Positions 10,955 through 20,678 of a stretch of DNA of 64,000 nt are shown here, in pieces. The DNA comes from Melanopsichium pennsylvanicum (Eukaryota > Basidiomycota > Ustilaginomycetes > Ustilaginales). Position 1 is the stretch's first letter; each line of letters starts with the position of its first letter. The position numbers and the translations under genes are program-made. The stretch is taken from positions 992,001-1,056,000 of the forward strand of contig OAPG01000002.1 in NCBI GenBank assembly GCA_900208305.1. Reading direction: 5' to 3'. The notes under the pieces are model-generated. The model was given only the letters and a program-made list of their open reading frames with translations. It searched no databases and was not told the DNA's origin.

Positions 10955-13249
10955 TCAAACCTCCCAAGCCTTGGGCTGGCCATCATCACGAGGGATTCCC
11001 CTTCTGTCCATCTCGAATGGGTCACATGCTGCGTCAGCATCACCACCCGTTCCCGTTGCCGGTGTGCTTCCTTGTCTCATCTTTTCCAATTCTGTGCTTA
11101 GACTGATTTCTGCCTGACCACGCATCCAGCCATCCCTGGACTTTTTGAGTGCATTGAGATCGCCCGACTCTGCTACCGCCGCAACACCATTCGAAACTGA
11201 GATCGAATTGGTCTCTCCACCTGGGAGACCCATAGATTTGCGCTTTCGTGCCTCTTCACGTCGGCGACGGTCTGCCTCTTCTGCCATCTTACGGTGTCGT
11301 TCCACCTCTTCGAGAATCGCTCGCGCGCCCTTCTTGTGGGCCAGCTCGTGAGCAACGTGGATGCCGAGCTCACGCGCGTCTTCGACCGTCTTGCAGTGCT
11401 TGCGTGCCGAATAGCGTGACTCTTGACTTCCATCCAGCGATACCACAATGGCATCGAGATGCAATGTGCGTCCGTCTGAGGCGGGAGTGGAACGATTCAC
11501 AATGCTATATGATGTGGATACGATTTTTTCAGCAATCGTCGTGGCATTCGAAGTGTCACTAGTCTTGGCCTGCACTTTAGCGGCTTCCATCTCCTGAACG
11601 CCGGTAGCGAGCGACTCGAGCGGTGGGCGCTGTGGAGTGGCAGAGCGAGATTCGGCGTTGTTTGATAGCTGACTTGCGGGAATGGTATGTCCGTCTTTGA
11701 TCAGTGGTACGCCTCCGTTCGGCAAGTCTGCCCTGGCAACAGCATCGCCGTTAGTGACAAAGTCATCGACCAGCGCAATTGCCTCGCTCCGTTGACCCTC
11801 AACCTGATCGTGATCCTCAAAGCGTGTCTCGACACCTACGGGGATAGAGCAACCTCCTTCAAGTTCTTTGAGCAGGGCGCGCTCCGCCTCGGCACGGAAG
11901 GTAGCGCGCCAGTCGCCGATCGAGCGAATAAGCTCACGAATACGTGCATCTCTGTTCGTGGTTGGGTCGGCGCCCTGGGATGGTTTTCGCACTTCGATCG
12001 CGAGCGAGCCTTGACCAACCGAGTGAAGCAATACGGGCGAGCTGAGGAATGCGGTGATACGCGAATGGAAGTTGAGTCGGACCAGACCGGCAGCAGCGAG
12101 GATCAAGGCTGTATAAGGGCCGTTGGGAGCATCGAGCTTGGCGAGACGAGTGTTGATGTTGCCACGAACATCACTGAACACGAGGTGTGGGTATCTTCGT
12201 CGGAGCTGAGCTACTCGACGCACGGAGGAAGTGCCGATGACCGAGCCGACAGGGAGTTCGTCAAGAACTTTGTATGGCAAACCGGCTTTGACGACAAGTG
12301 CATCTCGAGGGTCTTCTCGCTCGAGCACAGCAGCCAGCTCGAGTCCATTCGGAAGAGCTGTGGGGACATCTTTGAGACAGTGAACGATAGCATCGACAGC
12401 GCCTTGTTCGAGGGCGACTTCTAGCTCCTTGGTCCAGATGGCCTTGCCTTCTCCGCCAATGACGTAGAGTGGCGAGCGCAAGTTCTGGTCACCGGCTGTG
12501 GACATGGAAGTGATCGGGAATGTGTGTGATCGGAGCGATGTTTGAGGATCAGTGTGGAAAGATTGGAGCAAGTTTCGGAGAAATGCAAGGTCGGCATCGC
12601 AGTGATCTTTGTCGACTTTTTGAAGACGATTGCCTGATGTGGAGGGTTCTAGCGAGGAGCTGTGACCATCAAAGTCGAGCGCAGCGGTGGTTTGATCCAA
12701 TTGTGCTCGAAACAGCGGGGAGGATCTTCCATAGCGAGCCTCGAGCATGGCGCTAACGTGCGAGCTCTGGACGAGAGCAAGCTGGCTGTTGCGACTGGCG
12801 AGAACGAGGGTGCAAGCGGGATCGAGACCGAGCTGGCCTTCACGATCCATAGGCAACGGGTTGATGTTTGCCTCCTTTCTTTGTTGATCGAGTTTCTGAG
12901 CCTTATCAAACTCGTATGCGGATGCGCTGTGGGTCACGGCAAGCTCATGAAGCGATGGAAGCGTTGTAGTGGACGAAAGCATGGTGCTTGATGCCGAGCG
13001 AGAGAGTGGCGGTGTCTGCGCCAGATCTTCTGGAGAGCGATAGAAGATGCATCGCGAGTCTGTAGGAGGGAAGAGTGTCGATGCAGGCGCATCAGGAACG
13101 GGTGGATGACCAGGAGGGAGGGGATGCGACTTTGCATGTGGCACAGGACACGATGAGCCGTCACTCCACGACGGCGCTGACTGCTGCTGCTGCTCGTTCG
13201 AATGCCGAGATGCAGACGGGTGTGTGTACTCTTGAACGGGAGGCGACAT
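10955..13249 (-). CDS. HEM3: porphobilinogen deaminase (hydroxymethylbilane synthase), unusually long
   Basis: Third enzyme of haem synthesis: condenses four porphobilinogen molecules into hydroxymethylbilane in the cytosol. The catalytic core is clear: TLVLASRNSQLALVQ (about 147-161), GEGKAIWTKELE (266-277), HCLKDVPTALPNGL (290-303), GTSSVRRVAQLRRR with substrate-binding arginines (339-352), VRGNINTRLAKLD (361-373) and the dipyrromethane cofactor cysteine C467 in ELEGGCSIPVG. At 764 residues it is about twice the usual 330-350. The excess sits in a 145-residue N-terminal extension rich in P, S and Q, an insertion at about 182-242, a large insertion of about 110 residues inside domain 3 (about 481-592), and a charged C-terminal tail after about 650. 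No introns are needed and the frame is open throughout. Starts at an ATG at 13249; an internal start nearer residue 90 cannot be excluded. Confidence 0.93.
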   Translation of the reverse strand: MSPPVQEYTHPSASRHSNEQQQQSAPSWSDGSSCPVPHAKSHPLPPGHPPVPDAPASTLFPPTDSRCIFYRSPEDLAQTPPLSRSASSTMLSSTTTLPSLHELAVTHSASAYEFDKAQKLDQQRKEANINPLPMDREGQLGLDPACTLVLASRNSQLALVQSSHVSAMLEARYGRSSPLFRAQLDQTTAALDFDGHSSSLEPSTSGNRLQKVDKDHCDADLAFLRNLLQSFHTDPQTSLRSHTFPITSMSTAGDQNLRSPLYVIGGEGKAIWTKELEVALEQGAVDAIVHCLKDVPTALPNGLELAAVLEREDPRDALVVKAGLPYKVLDELPVGSVIGTSSVRRVAQLRRRYPHLVFSDVRGNINTRLAKLDAPNGPYTALILAAAGLVRLNFHSRITAFLSSPVLLHSVGQGSLAIEVRKPSQGADPTTNRDARIRELIRSIGDWRATFRAEAERALLKELEGGCSIPVGVETRFEDHDQVEGQRSEAIALVDDFVTNGDAVARADLPNGGVPLIKDGHTIPASQLSNNAESRSATPQRPPLESLATGVQEMEAAKVQAKTSDTSNATTIAEKIVSTSYSIVNRSTPASDGRTLHLDAIVVSLDGSQESRYSARKHCKTVEDARELGIHVAHELAHKKGARAILEEVERHRKMAEEADRRRREEARKRKSMGLPGGETNSISVSNGVAAVAESGDLNALKKSRDGWMRGQAEISLSTELEKMRQGSTPATGTGGDADAACDPFEMDRRGIPRDDGQPKAWEV

Positions 13250-14105
13250 GATGGAAGAGCGTATGATGAATCAGCAGGCGATCGTGTTGTGCGAGCGATG
13301 ATGTGTTGATGGTAAGACTTGGAATAGCCCTAATTTCCGTATTGCGAATTAACGATGTTGGTTATATTGTAGAACGGTGAATATGGGACGTTGTAGGTTG
13401 AAATGCTTCGAGATGACCACAGATGCTTGCTTGCTGAATGGAGCTGATGAAAGTAGATGATGAAGCAAGACATGATGAAAGGAAAGTGGCACTCACTGAT
13501 GATAGTATCTTACGCCAGGGTCTCTACGGCAGTATTCTATTAGAGAAAATATTGTATAACTTGTCATTCTAAGCTTTGGCTCATCATTGGCTGTAATGTG
13601 AATTTCAAAAAGTGTGGAGTTCGTGTTCTTTGTCTATTCCTATCGGAGGTTGTCCGAAATAAAATAATAAAAAAGCCAACCGACGCTCGGCCAATGCCGG
13701 TATCTGACCACGGCCTCGTGAGCATCGCCTATTTCTAATCAAGAAAAGATTTCAATTCTGCTCATCTTGGTCAGGCTGATGTAAGCAAATAAAAGTCGCA
13801 CCATAGGACCCTCTTTTACAAGAAATATTTACGTTTTGGAGCGAAAGTTTTGGTTTTGTGGAACAAGAAAAAAAGGAAAGAAAAGAAAGAAAAAAAAGTG
13901 GAGTTTGGCACCTGTCCAACCTAACTTTTTAGGCTTTCTCGCCATCAACACCCTTATGGCTCGACTCTTCATCTATCATAGGTCGTAGAGTCACCATCCT
14001 CTTCCTCAAGCCATACAGATCAAATCGCCTTGTCATCTGCTCACGACAAGTCTCACAACATCACCAAACTTTTCATCATTCTCTAGTCACTGCTACATTG
14101 CAATC
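13250..14105. other. divergent HEM3/UTP18 promoter region
   Basis: 856 bp between two divergently transcribed genes. CCAAT-type pentamers occur at about 13585 (as ATTGG) and 13691. A purine-rich A/G tract at about 13862-13900 lies 200 bp upstream of UTP18. No gene seen. Confidence 0.5.
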
Positions 14106-16223
14106 ATGGCCAAATCTCGTAAGAGGTCTCGTAACGAAGCAAATGCAAACAGTACAGCCAATGCACTTGCAGATGCGCAACCAGAATTCCAGAGACCTGT
14201 GCTGGGTGACAATGTCAATGCCTTACCTGGCAGCCGAAAAAAGCGTCCACCACCACCGCCCGCAGACAATGAGCTCGACCTCGAAAAGCTCATCTTTGGT
14301 GGCTCCTCTTCTCTCCTCTCCTTACCCTCGACCTCTTCAAACTTAGCAACAGTTGCAGAAGCGTCGCAAAATGTTGTTGATGATGATGATGACCAAGACA
14401 ATGCATCTGAGCCATCGCAGGAGCGAGCCGCAGACGATGATCTCTTCATGGTCGACACCGCAGGAGGAGATGACGATGGACAACTCGACGAGCAAGCTGA
14501 TCGTTCCTCCAGTTCAGAGCAAGGAGAAAGCGACGATGATGAACAAATTCTCATCCACCGTGCTGCCGCCAGTTCGAGCAGACCCAAAGTTAAAAAGCCA
14601 AAACGCACAAAACGTTGTGTCTGGACCGACCCAGACGACGCTGCCCTCACCATCGATCTCACGCGCAACAATAACCTTGCCGCCAACGGCTCAAAAGTAG
14701 GCGTTGGCCGACTCAGGCGTCTACGCGAAGAGGTCGGCGAGTCCAAAATCAGCGGTCTTGAATACGAACTCAGACTGCGTGCTCAGTTTGAAAAGTTGCA
14801 TCCTCGACCTGGATGGGCTTCCTTCCGTCTCACTTCGTTACCCAACAAGGCGGACGATTTTCAAGATGGCGTTGACGAGGCTGTCATCATCAATGAAGAC
14901 GTCAGCAAGGGTATCCACGATCTTTTGCGGAGCGACACCGGACTTGTCGAAGGCTATGGCTCCAAGAATGACGAATCCACCATCAAATCTGTCAAAGCAC
15001 GCGGCAAGCTCAAAACAGGCGACATCGAGCTCGACCGTCTGCGCAATGCCAACGACGCACAGAACGCGCACGCAATCGCCGCAGAAGAGTCGTTGCCAGG
15101 CATCGAGATGGTTCGCTTCCATCCCAGCCCACGTGCAAGCGTTCTCATGACTGCTTCCAGAGACCGTCGTGTTCGACTCTTCCAGATCGATGGCAAGACC
15201 AACCCCCTTGTTCAGACGATTCATGTACCCGATCTTCCCATCCAACATGCATCCTTCCACCCTTCTGGCTCTTCGGTGCTCATTTCGGGTAATAGACCTT
15301 TCCTTTTTGCGTACGACTTGCAAGCAGGTCGTGTGGTGCGTTCGATTCCATGGCGTGGTAGTGGCTCGCTCAACGGCCAGTCGTCAGCCGAGGATGATGG
15401 TGCTGAACTCCGACTTTCAGATGCCAAGTTCCAACCACACACTGCTGAAGAGGGCAATCGATTGTTGGCAATTGGAGGAAGGAGGGGTGTTGTTCATCTG
15501 CTCGATTGGGGACGCTCGGGCGCTGCAGGTGGTACTCGAATTGGAGGTGTTCGCATGAACTCGCCCCTCGCTGGCTTTTCTTGGGATGCAGCGTCTGTAC
15601 TTGGTGACCGAGGCACCGGTATCGGCGTGGTTGGTACAGGCAAAGATGTAGAGCTGTTGACCATGTCAACGGAAGGCAGCGTCCACCTTTGGGATATTCG
15701 AAACATGGGTCTTGAAGTCGGTTGCACATCCATTTGGAATGATCCCGGCTCGTTTGGCGCAAAAGGTTTGGAAGTGTCACCCAACGGCAGGTTTTGGACC
15801 GTCGGTAGCGATGGTGGTATCGTCAATATCTACAAGCGTCCCACTGAATCTTGCCCTACCTCTCTTCCAACTATTGCTGGTACCTTTTTGCCCTCGGCAC
15901 GCGTGGATGAAGCAAAGTCGATGTTTGGCAAGGTGCCCGGAGGCAACATGGACCCAGTCAAGACGATTGAGAATCTAGTCACCGCCACATCTACAATGCG
16001 ATGGAATGGAGATGGACAGATCTTGGCTGTCGCATCCAAGGCCAAGAAGGATGCGTTGAGGTTGGTGCATTTCCCTTCGATGCGGGTTTTTAGCAACTGG
16101 CCCACCTCGGGTACGCCGTTGGGTAGTGTTTCGTCGGTGGATTTCAGCCCTGCGAGTCAGTACGTCGCCATTGGAAACACGCGTGGAAAAGTGTTGCTTT
16201 ACTCTCTTCGTCACTATCTTTAA
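14106..16223 (+). CDS. UTP18: U3 snoRNP-associated WD40 protein UTP18
   Basis: Subunit of the UTP-B module of the nucleolar small-subunit processome, needed for early 18S pre-rRNA cleavages. The 705-residue frame has a charged, disordered N-terminal third with acidic runs (DDDDQD, GDDDGQ, SDDDEQ) and a basic KVKKPKRTKR cluster near 160, a conserved linker (LREEVGESKISGLEYELRLR) and a WD40 propeller from about residue 330 on (VRFHPSPRASVLMTASRDRR, then VHLWDI and VNIYKR). The C-terminal block PVKTIENLVTATSTMRWN followed by LRLVHFPSMRVFSNWPT and KVLLYSLRHYL at the very end is diagnostic for Utp18. Its end converges with the transporter gene, 187 bp between stops. Confidence 0.94.
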   Translation: MAKSRKRSRNEANANSTANALADAQPEFQRPVLGDNVNALPGSRKKRPPPPPADNELDLEKLIFGGSSSLLSLPSTSSNLATVAEASQNVVDDDDDQDNASEPSQERAADDDLFMVDTAGGDDDGQLDEQADRSSSSEQGESDDDEQILIHRAAASSSRPKVKKPKRTKRCVWTDPDDAALTIDLTRNNNLAANGSKVGVGRLRRLREEVGESKISGLEYELRLRAQFEKLHPRPGWASFRLTSLPNKADDFQDGVDEAVIINEDVSKGIHDLLRSDTGLVEGYGSKNDESTIKSVKARGKLKTGDIELDRLRNANDAQNAHAIAAEESLPGIEMVRFHPSPRASVLMTASRDRRVRLFQIDGKTNPLVQTIHVPDLPIQHASFHPSGSSVLISGNRPFLFAYDLQAGRVVRSIPWRGSGSLNGQSSAEDDGAELRLSDAKFQPHTAEEGNRLLAIGGRRGVVHLLDWGRSGAAGGTRIGGVRMNSPLAGFSWDAASVLGDRGTGIGVVGTGKDVELLTMSTEGSVHLWDIRNMGLEVGCTSIWNDPGSFGAKGLEVSPNGRFWTVGSDGGIVNIYKRPTESCPTSLPTIAGTFLPSARVDEAKSMFGKVPGGNMDPVKTIENLVTATSTMRWNGDGQILAVASKAKKDALRLVHFPSMRVFSNWPTSGTPLGSVSSVDFSPASQYVAIGNTRGKVLLYSLRHYL

Positions 16224-16410
16224 GCTTGTGCTGTTTTCGCATTTGTTACAATTATTCTACTGCATTCATCAGCGCAAATTGTGTCAATCACCGTATTTTC
16301 AGTGATCACCTTCACTGGTTCTGTTTGGAAACTGTAAAACTTGATTTGATCTATGAGTACAGTATTTGTGGAATGTGTAGCTTTTGGGTGTAAAATCGAC
16401 ATGTAAGCAA

Positions 16411-18705
16411 CTAAGCATTGACATGAAAGTATCTCACCTCGGCGACAATGATGGCAATTCCGATCACTGCACTAGGTACGATGACCACCGTACACCACAA
16501 CAAGAACTGTCTTGCCTTGACACTGATCCCACCCTGCTTCAATCCAGCTAACCACAATAATCCTGCCAAACTAGCGGCAAATGTACCTCCCAATGCACCC
16601 ACATTGCTTCCAAACGCGATCGAGTACTGGGCAACTTTCATGATCAATTCCTGTTCCGCTTTGCTCAAACGCGTAATCTTGTTTGCAAAGTATGGAGATC
16701 GCACAGATTTGGTGAGTAGGATAGTCGCACCGATATTGGTTCCTCCGATGTTGCATAAGATGATGCCAAGGAAAGAGATGAAAAAGGCGGTGGGAATGTA
16801 ACCAGCGGAGCAAACACGTCCAAGACCGGCAGCGAGAATGTTGATAAATCCAACATGAGCCAACGCTTGGACAAGGATGAACATGCTAAATGCAAAAGGA
16901 AGAAGCGGGAATGGCAGGCGTGAGAGGACGATGGAAACAGTGGGGAAGATGGTGGTGAGGTGGTTTTTGAGGCGAATGGCTCGGCGGAAAAAGTTTTTGC
17001 TCTGAGCAGGCGTTCGGGAAGTGGTGGCGATTTTGGTGTTGATGGATGTTGTTGGTGCAGCTGCTGATGGTACAGTAGCAGGCTGAGAAGGGAATGAGGT
17101 GGATGCTTTGTCGGTCGAATTGACGGCAGACATATCAGGACGAGTCTCCGGAAAGGTGGCCAACTCGATTCCCTCAACTTCCTTTGCGGCCGCTCTCGAT
17201 GCCTCTCTTGCCCTCTTATTCTGTGCGTCCACATTCCTTTCAATAGCATTGCTCTCATTCGCTCCCTCACCCACCTCTTCCGGTTTAGTCTTTTCTAATT
17301 GTAACTTTCTCCATCGTAACCAATCAGCCACACCATCTCTGACGAAACACAACACCGCACCAGGCACCGCAATCTCAAACACCTTGACTCCACCTATCAT
17401 CGAGGTCCCCACCAAAGTTGCCAACGTTGCAGCCATGACGATACTGCCAAAGATCGCACCGAACTTGTCGACCAGTGCAGCTCTCGGGTCAACATCTGGA
17501 CGTATGATGGTTTCGGGAATGTAGATGAGGGGGGCGGAATGTTTTCTTCTGAGCTTGGATGAGGTGGTGATGGGTGCATTCGAGGTGATTTCAGAGATAG
17601 GAGACGTGCCCGCATTCGTTGTTGTTGTGGTAGTGTTGATGTATGGATGATCTGGGTTGTGCGAGATTGATTCAGCAGGGCCAGTGGAACGGTGTCGAAT
17701 CTGATTCTCGTAGGGATCCCCGCTCTTGAGTTTGGAGCCAATGACGGGAACGCTTTCGACGAACCTCCTCATCGCGCCCTTCTTGTCCCTCTCATCCTCC
17801 GCACCACCCTTCCTTTCCCCATCCCTGTTCCTAAAGAACACGAGCATGGCCGCTAAACCACCCACAGCGCTTCCGAATGCAGGCAGCACCATGTACGCGG
17901 TATATGTGATGAAGTTGACATCAAAACCCGCCGCAATCACCAAGTTGGTCGGATTCGAACTGACCAGTACAGCACTCGAGATGTTGGCTGCAACGAACTC
18001 TGCCCAAATCCAAGCATCGGGTGGAGTGATTCCTGCAACTCTTGTGAAGTAGACCAAGAAAGCGGTACCAGACAAAATCACTGGGTCGTTACCAACGAGC
18101 ACACCAGCTGACCAAAAGAAAAAGTAGAGCAGCAAGAAGAGTGTCTTTCCTTTTGCTTCCCTTCCTTTTCGACCTGCTTTGAGACAGATGAGGAAAGCGA
18201 GGAAGCGAAGTAAACCTGTGGCATCGAGAGAGATGGCAATGTAGGCAAGGGAGATGAAGAGCGCAAGAACGTCATACGGCTCAATCCCGTCTTCTCCTAC
18301 GATGCCTTGACGAACTTGTTCTCCGCCGATCGTGGTGGTTGCAAGTAGGACAATGACACCAATCACGGGTGCACTGACGTGATCGATGGTGAGACACATG
18401 ACTTCGCGGCTGGACCGAGGAGAAGAGAAACGTTGGCGCTCAACCGACTCCTGGTCCTGCTGCTGTGTGGATGCGAGTGTGTCCGGTGGACTTGCGAGTG
18501 CGAGCGATATTTTGCGACCAGCTGAGCGAAGGATGCGTGCGATCGATTTAGGAATGGGTATACGCACAGGATGGATGACGATGAGCGAGACACAGGCAAA
18601 GACGATGACGGCAAATACGCCAAAGCCATTGAGGGAAGTGCGGGTGGTGTCGACGGTCACTTGGCCGCCTTCACGTTTGGCTAGAAGAAGCGTAGTATTG
18701 TCCAT
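16411..18705 (-). CDS. ArsB/NhaD-superfamily ion transporter
   Basis: Polytopic membrane protein of the ion transporter superfamily that includes ArsB, NhaD and SLC13-like carriers; substrate unknown (arsenite, Na+/H+ or organic anions are possible). The 764 residues hold about 11 hydrophobic segments, the first at about 28-48 (GFGVFAVIVFACVSLIVIHP). Two half-repeats are visible, each with a re-entrant motif: VGNDPVILSG and VSSNPTNLVIAAGF in the first, NIGGTNIGATILLTK and GSNVGALGGTFAASLAGLLW in the second. Two large hydrophilic loops (about 300-410 and 470-590) are Ser/Thr-rich and probably cytosolic and phosphorylated. No introns. Divergent from MRM2 and convergent with UTP18. Family firm; function not assignable. 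Confidence 0.85.
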   Translation of the reverse strand: MDNTTLLLAKREGGQVTVDTTRTSLNGFGVFAVIVFACVSLIVIHPVRIPIPKSIARILRSAGRKISLALASPPDTLASTQQQDQESVERQRFSSPRSSREVMCLTIDHVSAPVIGVIVLLATTTIGGEQVRQGIVGEDGIEPYDVLALFISLAYIAISLDATGLLRFLAFLICLKAGRKGREAKGKTLFLLLYFFFWSAGVLVGNDPVILSGTAFLVYFTRVAGITPPDAWIWAEFVAANISSAVLVSSNPTNLVIAAGFDVNFITYTAYMVLPAFGSAVGGLAAMLVFFRNRDGERKGGAEDERDKKGAMRRFVESVPVIGSKLKSGDPYENQIRHRSTGPAESISHNPDHPYINTTTTTTNAGTSPISEITSNAPITTSSKLRRKHSAPLIYIPETIIRPDVDPRAALVDKFGAIFGSIVMAATLATLVGTSMIGGVKVFEIAVPGAVLCFVRDGVADWLRWRKLQLEKTKPEEVGEGANESNAIERNVDAQNKRAREASRAAAKEVEGIELATFPETRPDMSAVNSTDKASTSFPSQPATVPSAAAPTTSINTKIATTSRTPAQSKNFFRRAIRLKNHLTTIFPTVSIVLSRLPFPLLPFAFSMFILVQALAHVGFINILAAGLGRVCSAGYIPTAFFISFLGIILCNIGGTNIGATILLTKSVRSPYFANKITRLSKAEQELIMKVAQYSIAFGSNVGALGGTFAASLAGLLWLAGLKQGGISVKARQFLLWCTVVIVPSAVIGIAIIVAEVRYFHVNA

Positions 18706-19057
18706 GATCAGCTTGAGTTCCAGGCTTGGGCAAAGGCGAATGTTGCGTTCTTGATCATGAAGGTGACAGAAAGGAAGAAGGAGCCCTTGCTCAAGCTAGA
18801 GGTGCTAGTGCATAGCTGCTGCAAGACTATGCCAAGCTAGCAGAGATGGGATTGACAAGATGGATCATGCGGCCAAGAAGAGGGAGGAAGAGGGTGACCC
18901 AAAAGTGTCATTTGATCGGTTCCAGGTGCAGTTGACCGGCGGTTTGAAGCTTTATTTTTTCGGTTGTTCTCTGCGTCACCCAACAGCCGCCATTCGCAAC
19001 TGTATTGACCGAACATGCCATCCCTCACTCTACAACATCATCAAGTCTAGGCTGTCC
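18706..19057. other. divergent transporter/MRM2 promoter
   Basis: Short (352 bp) interval between divergent genes. An ATG at 18860 is in frame with MRM2 but would add 66 residues with an acidic start; I take this part as leader. Confidence 0.45.
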
Positions 19058-20210
19058 ATGCGGCTGGGATCATCCTCAGGCGCAATCATCGGCGATGCTC
19101 GCCATCTGGTTTCCAGGGCAACGGCATGTATTACAAAGCTTGCCATGGCTCAGACGGCGCGATGGGCATCATCGAAACGAGGCGGTTCTTCAAGTCGGTA
19201 CCTACAACGTCAAAATTCCGACGTCTATGTCAAACAGCGTGCACGTCCTATCAACCCCAAACAAGTCTCTACCTCCCAAGATTACCGCGAAGAAGATGAT
19301 CTGGGAGCATTGACAGGCTTTGTGGCACGTTCAGCATTCAAACTGTTACAGTTGGACGATCGATACAAGTTCCTGCGACCGGGGCGTGTGATTGTGGACT
19401 TGGGAGCTGCTCCCGGTGGCTGGAGTCAAGCCATTGTGGGGAGGACTCGAAAGAGGGCAAGTGCTGGCGACAAGGAAGGTGGGAGACAGATGCCTGTCTT
19501 TGCACTGGACCTTTTGCCCGTGGTGGGTATCGATGGTGTTACTTCGATCCAGGGAGACTTTTTGAATGTGGCTACACAGGATAGGCTGAGGGCAATAGTC
19601 AGAAATGCGGCGATCGGCGGCAGCAGTGGTGAGGATGGAACGGACAAGTCACAAGGCTTTGTGGACGTCATTGTGAGCGATATGATGGGTGAGTGTCATC
19701 CCTATTCAAAAAGCTTGTCCATGCGATAAGCAAGGGATTCGGCAACTGACACCCTACCCAACCCTACCACACCTTCTCTCTTGAACCTGCAGCAAACACG
19801 ACGGGCAACCCAATCACTGACACAGAAGCATCACTAGAGCTTTGTCGAGCAGCATCAGTGAGTGTGTTCACCAACCTTTTCGTTGCATCACAGTCAAACC
19901 CAGTGCTCACAAACATGTTCTCTCTGATTTGATCCAAACGACGCAGAGCTTCGCGTTCCAAACACTCAAGAGGGACACGCATCTCGACCGAGCGCAAGGG
20001 CGCAAGGTTTCAAAGCCATCAGCTGCAGAATCATGCGTGCTAGTGATGAAGTTTTTCATGTCAAACGAAGCGGACGTGTTTCGCAAAGAGGTGCTAGAAA
20101 AGCACTTTCAGTTTGTCAAAGCCGAGAAGATGGATGCTAGTCGCAAAGAGTCAAGGGAACAATTTTGGATTTGTATTGGATACAGAGGCTATCTTTCAAG
20201 TACAAGCTAG
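19058..20210 (+). CDS. MRM2: mitochondrial rRNA 2'-O-methyltransferase MRM2 (RrmJ/FtsJ family), three exons
   Basis: Methylates the 2'-OH of a uridine in mitochondrial large-subunit rRNA. Exons 19058-19688, 19793-19857 and 19947-20210 join in frame to 319 residues. Donors are GTGAGT (both introns); acceptors are CTGCAG and ACGCAG; an AACTGAC branch site lies in intron 1. The N-terminus from the ATG at 19058 is basic and Ser/Ala-rich (MRLGSSSGAIIGDARHLVSR), as expected for a presequence. The core shows ARSAFKL (catalytic Lys), VDLGAAPGGWSQ (SAM site), SDMM joined to ANTTGN across intron 1 (catalytic Asp), VLVMKFF (Lys) and ASRKESRE (Glu), the complete K-D-K-E tetrad. The earlier in-frame ATG at 18860 is less likely because it would place an acidic stretch before the targeting signal. 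Confidence 0.9.
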
Positions 20211-20678
20211 CGATAATCGAGATATGAAGCTAGAGTGCGAGTAAAGATTAGATCATCCTAACCAAAAGCGAACAGGCAAATTTGAGAGGTGTGAGTAGTG
20301 TTGATGATGATGATGTTGGTTAAACGCTGCGCAGCTCTGTTGAGCGTAGAATTTTGGCGCGCGTGGACGAAGTGTTGGTGTCAGAGAGCCACCCAATTCA
20401 AGCGATCTTGCTGGCATCACCCCCAAAGAGCCCCTGAGCATGCATTTTGGCATTCCACAACACACAAAGCGCTCCTTCTGTTCACCATCGTCATTACATT
20501 CACGAGACAGCTGACTATGCTGACACTTTAGCCAGCTAGCAGTGCAACCAGCACACTTCACTTGACTCGACACGCATTCCCAACTTCAACCACTGTATAT
20601 ACCCACTGCCACTATGTCATCCGCTACAACACCACCCTCCCCCCAAGGGCCGGATCTTATATCCTCGTCTCCTCATCC
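20211..20678. other. intergenic and leader of membrane-protein gene
   Basis: 468 bp between MRM2 and the next start. A TATATA at about 20597 lies 80 bp upstream of the chosen start. An ATG at 20614 opens a 60-codon frame overlapping the next gene in another phase (see finding). Confidence 0.4.

Noticed and set aside
17940..17965. tRNA T-loop-like GGATTCGAAC
   Set aside because: Lies inside the conserved VSSNPTNLV coding block of the transporter; no acceptor stem around it.
18860..19057. Longer MRM2 N-terminus from the ATG at 18860
   Set aside because: Adds an acidic, non-targeting start ahead of a good presequence; treated as leader, though not excluded.
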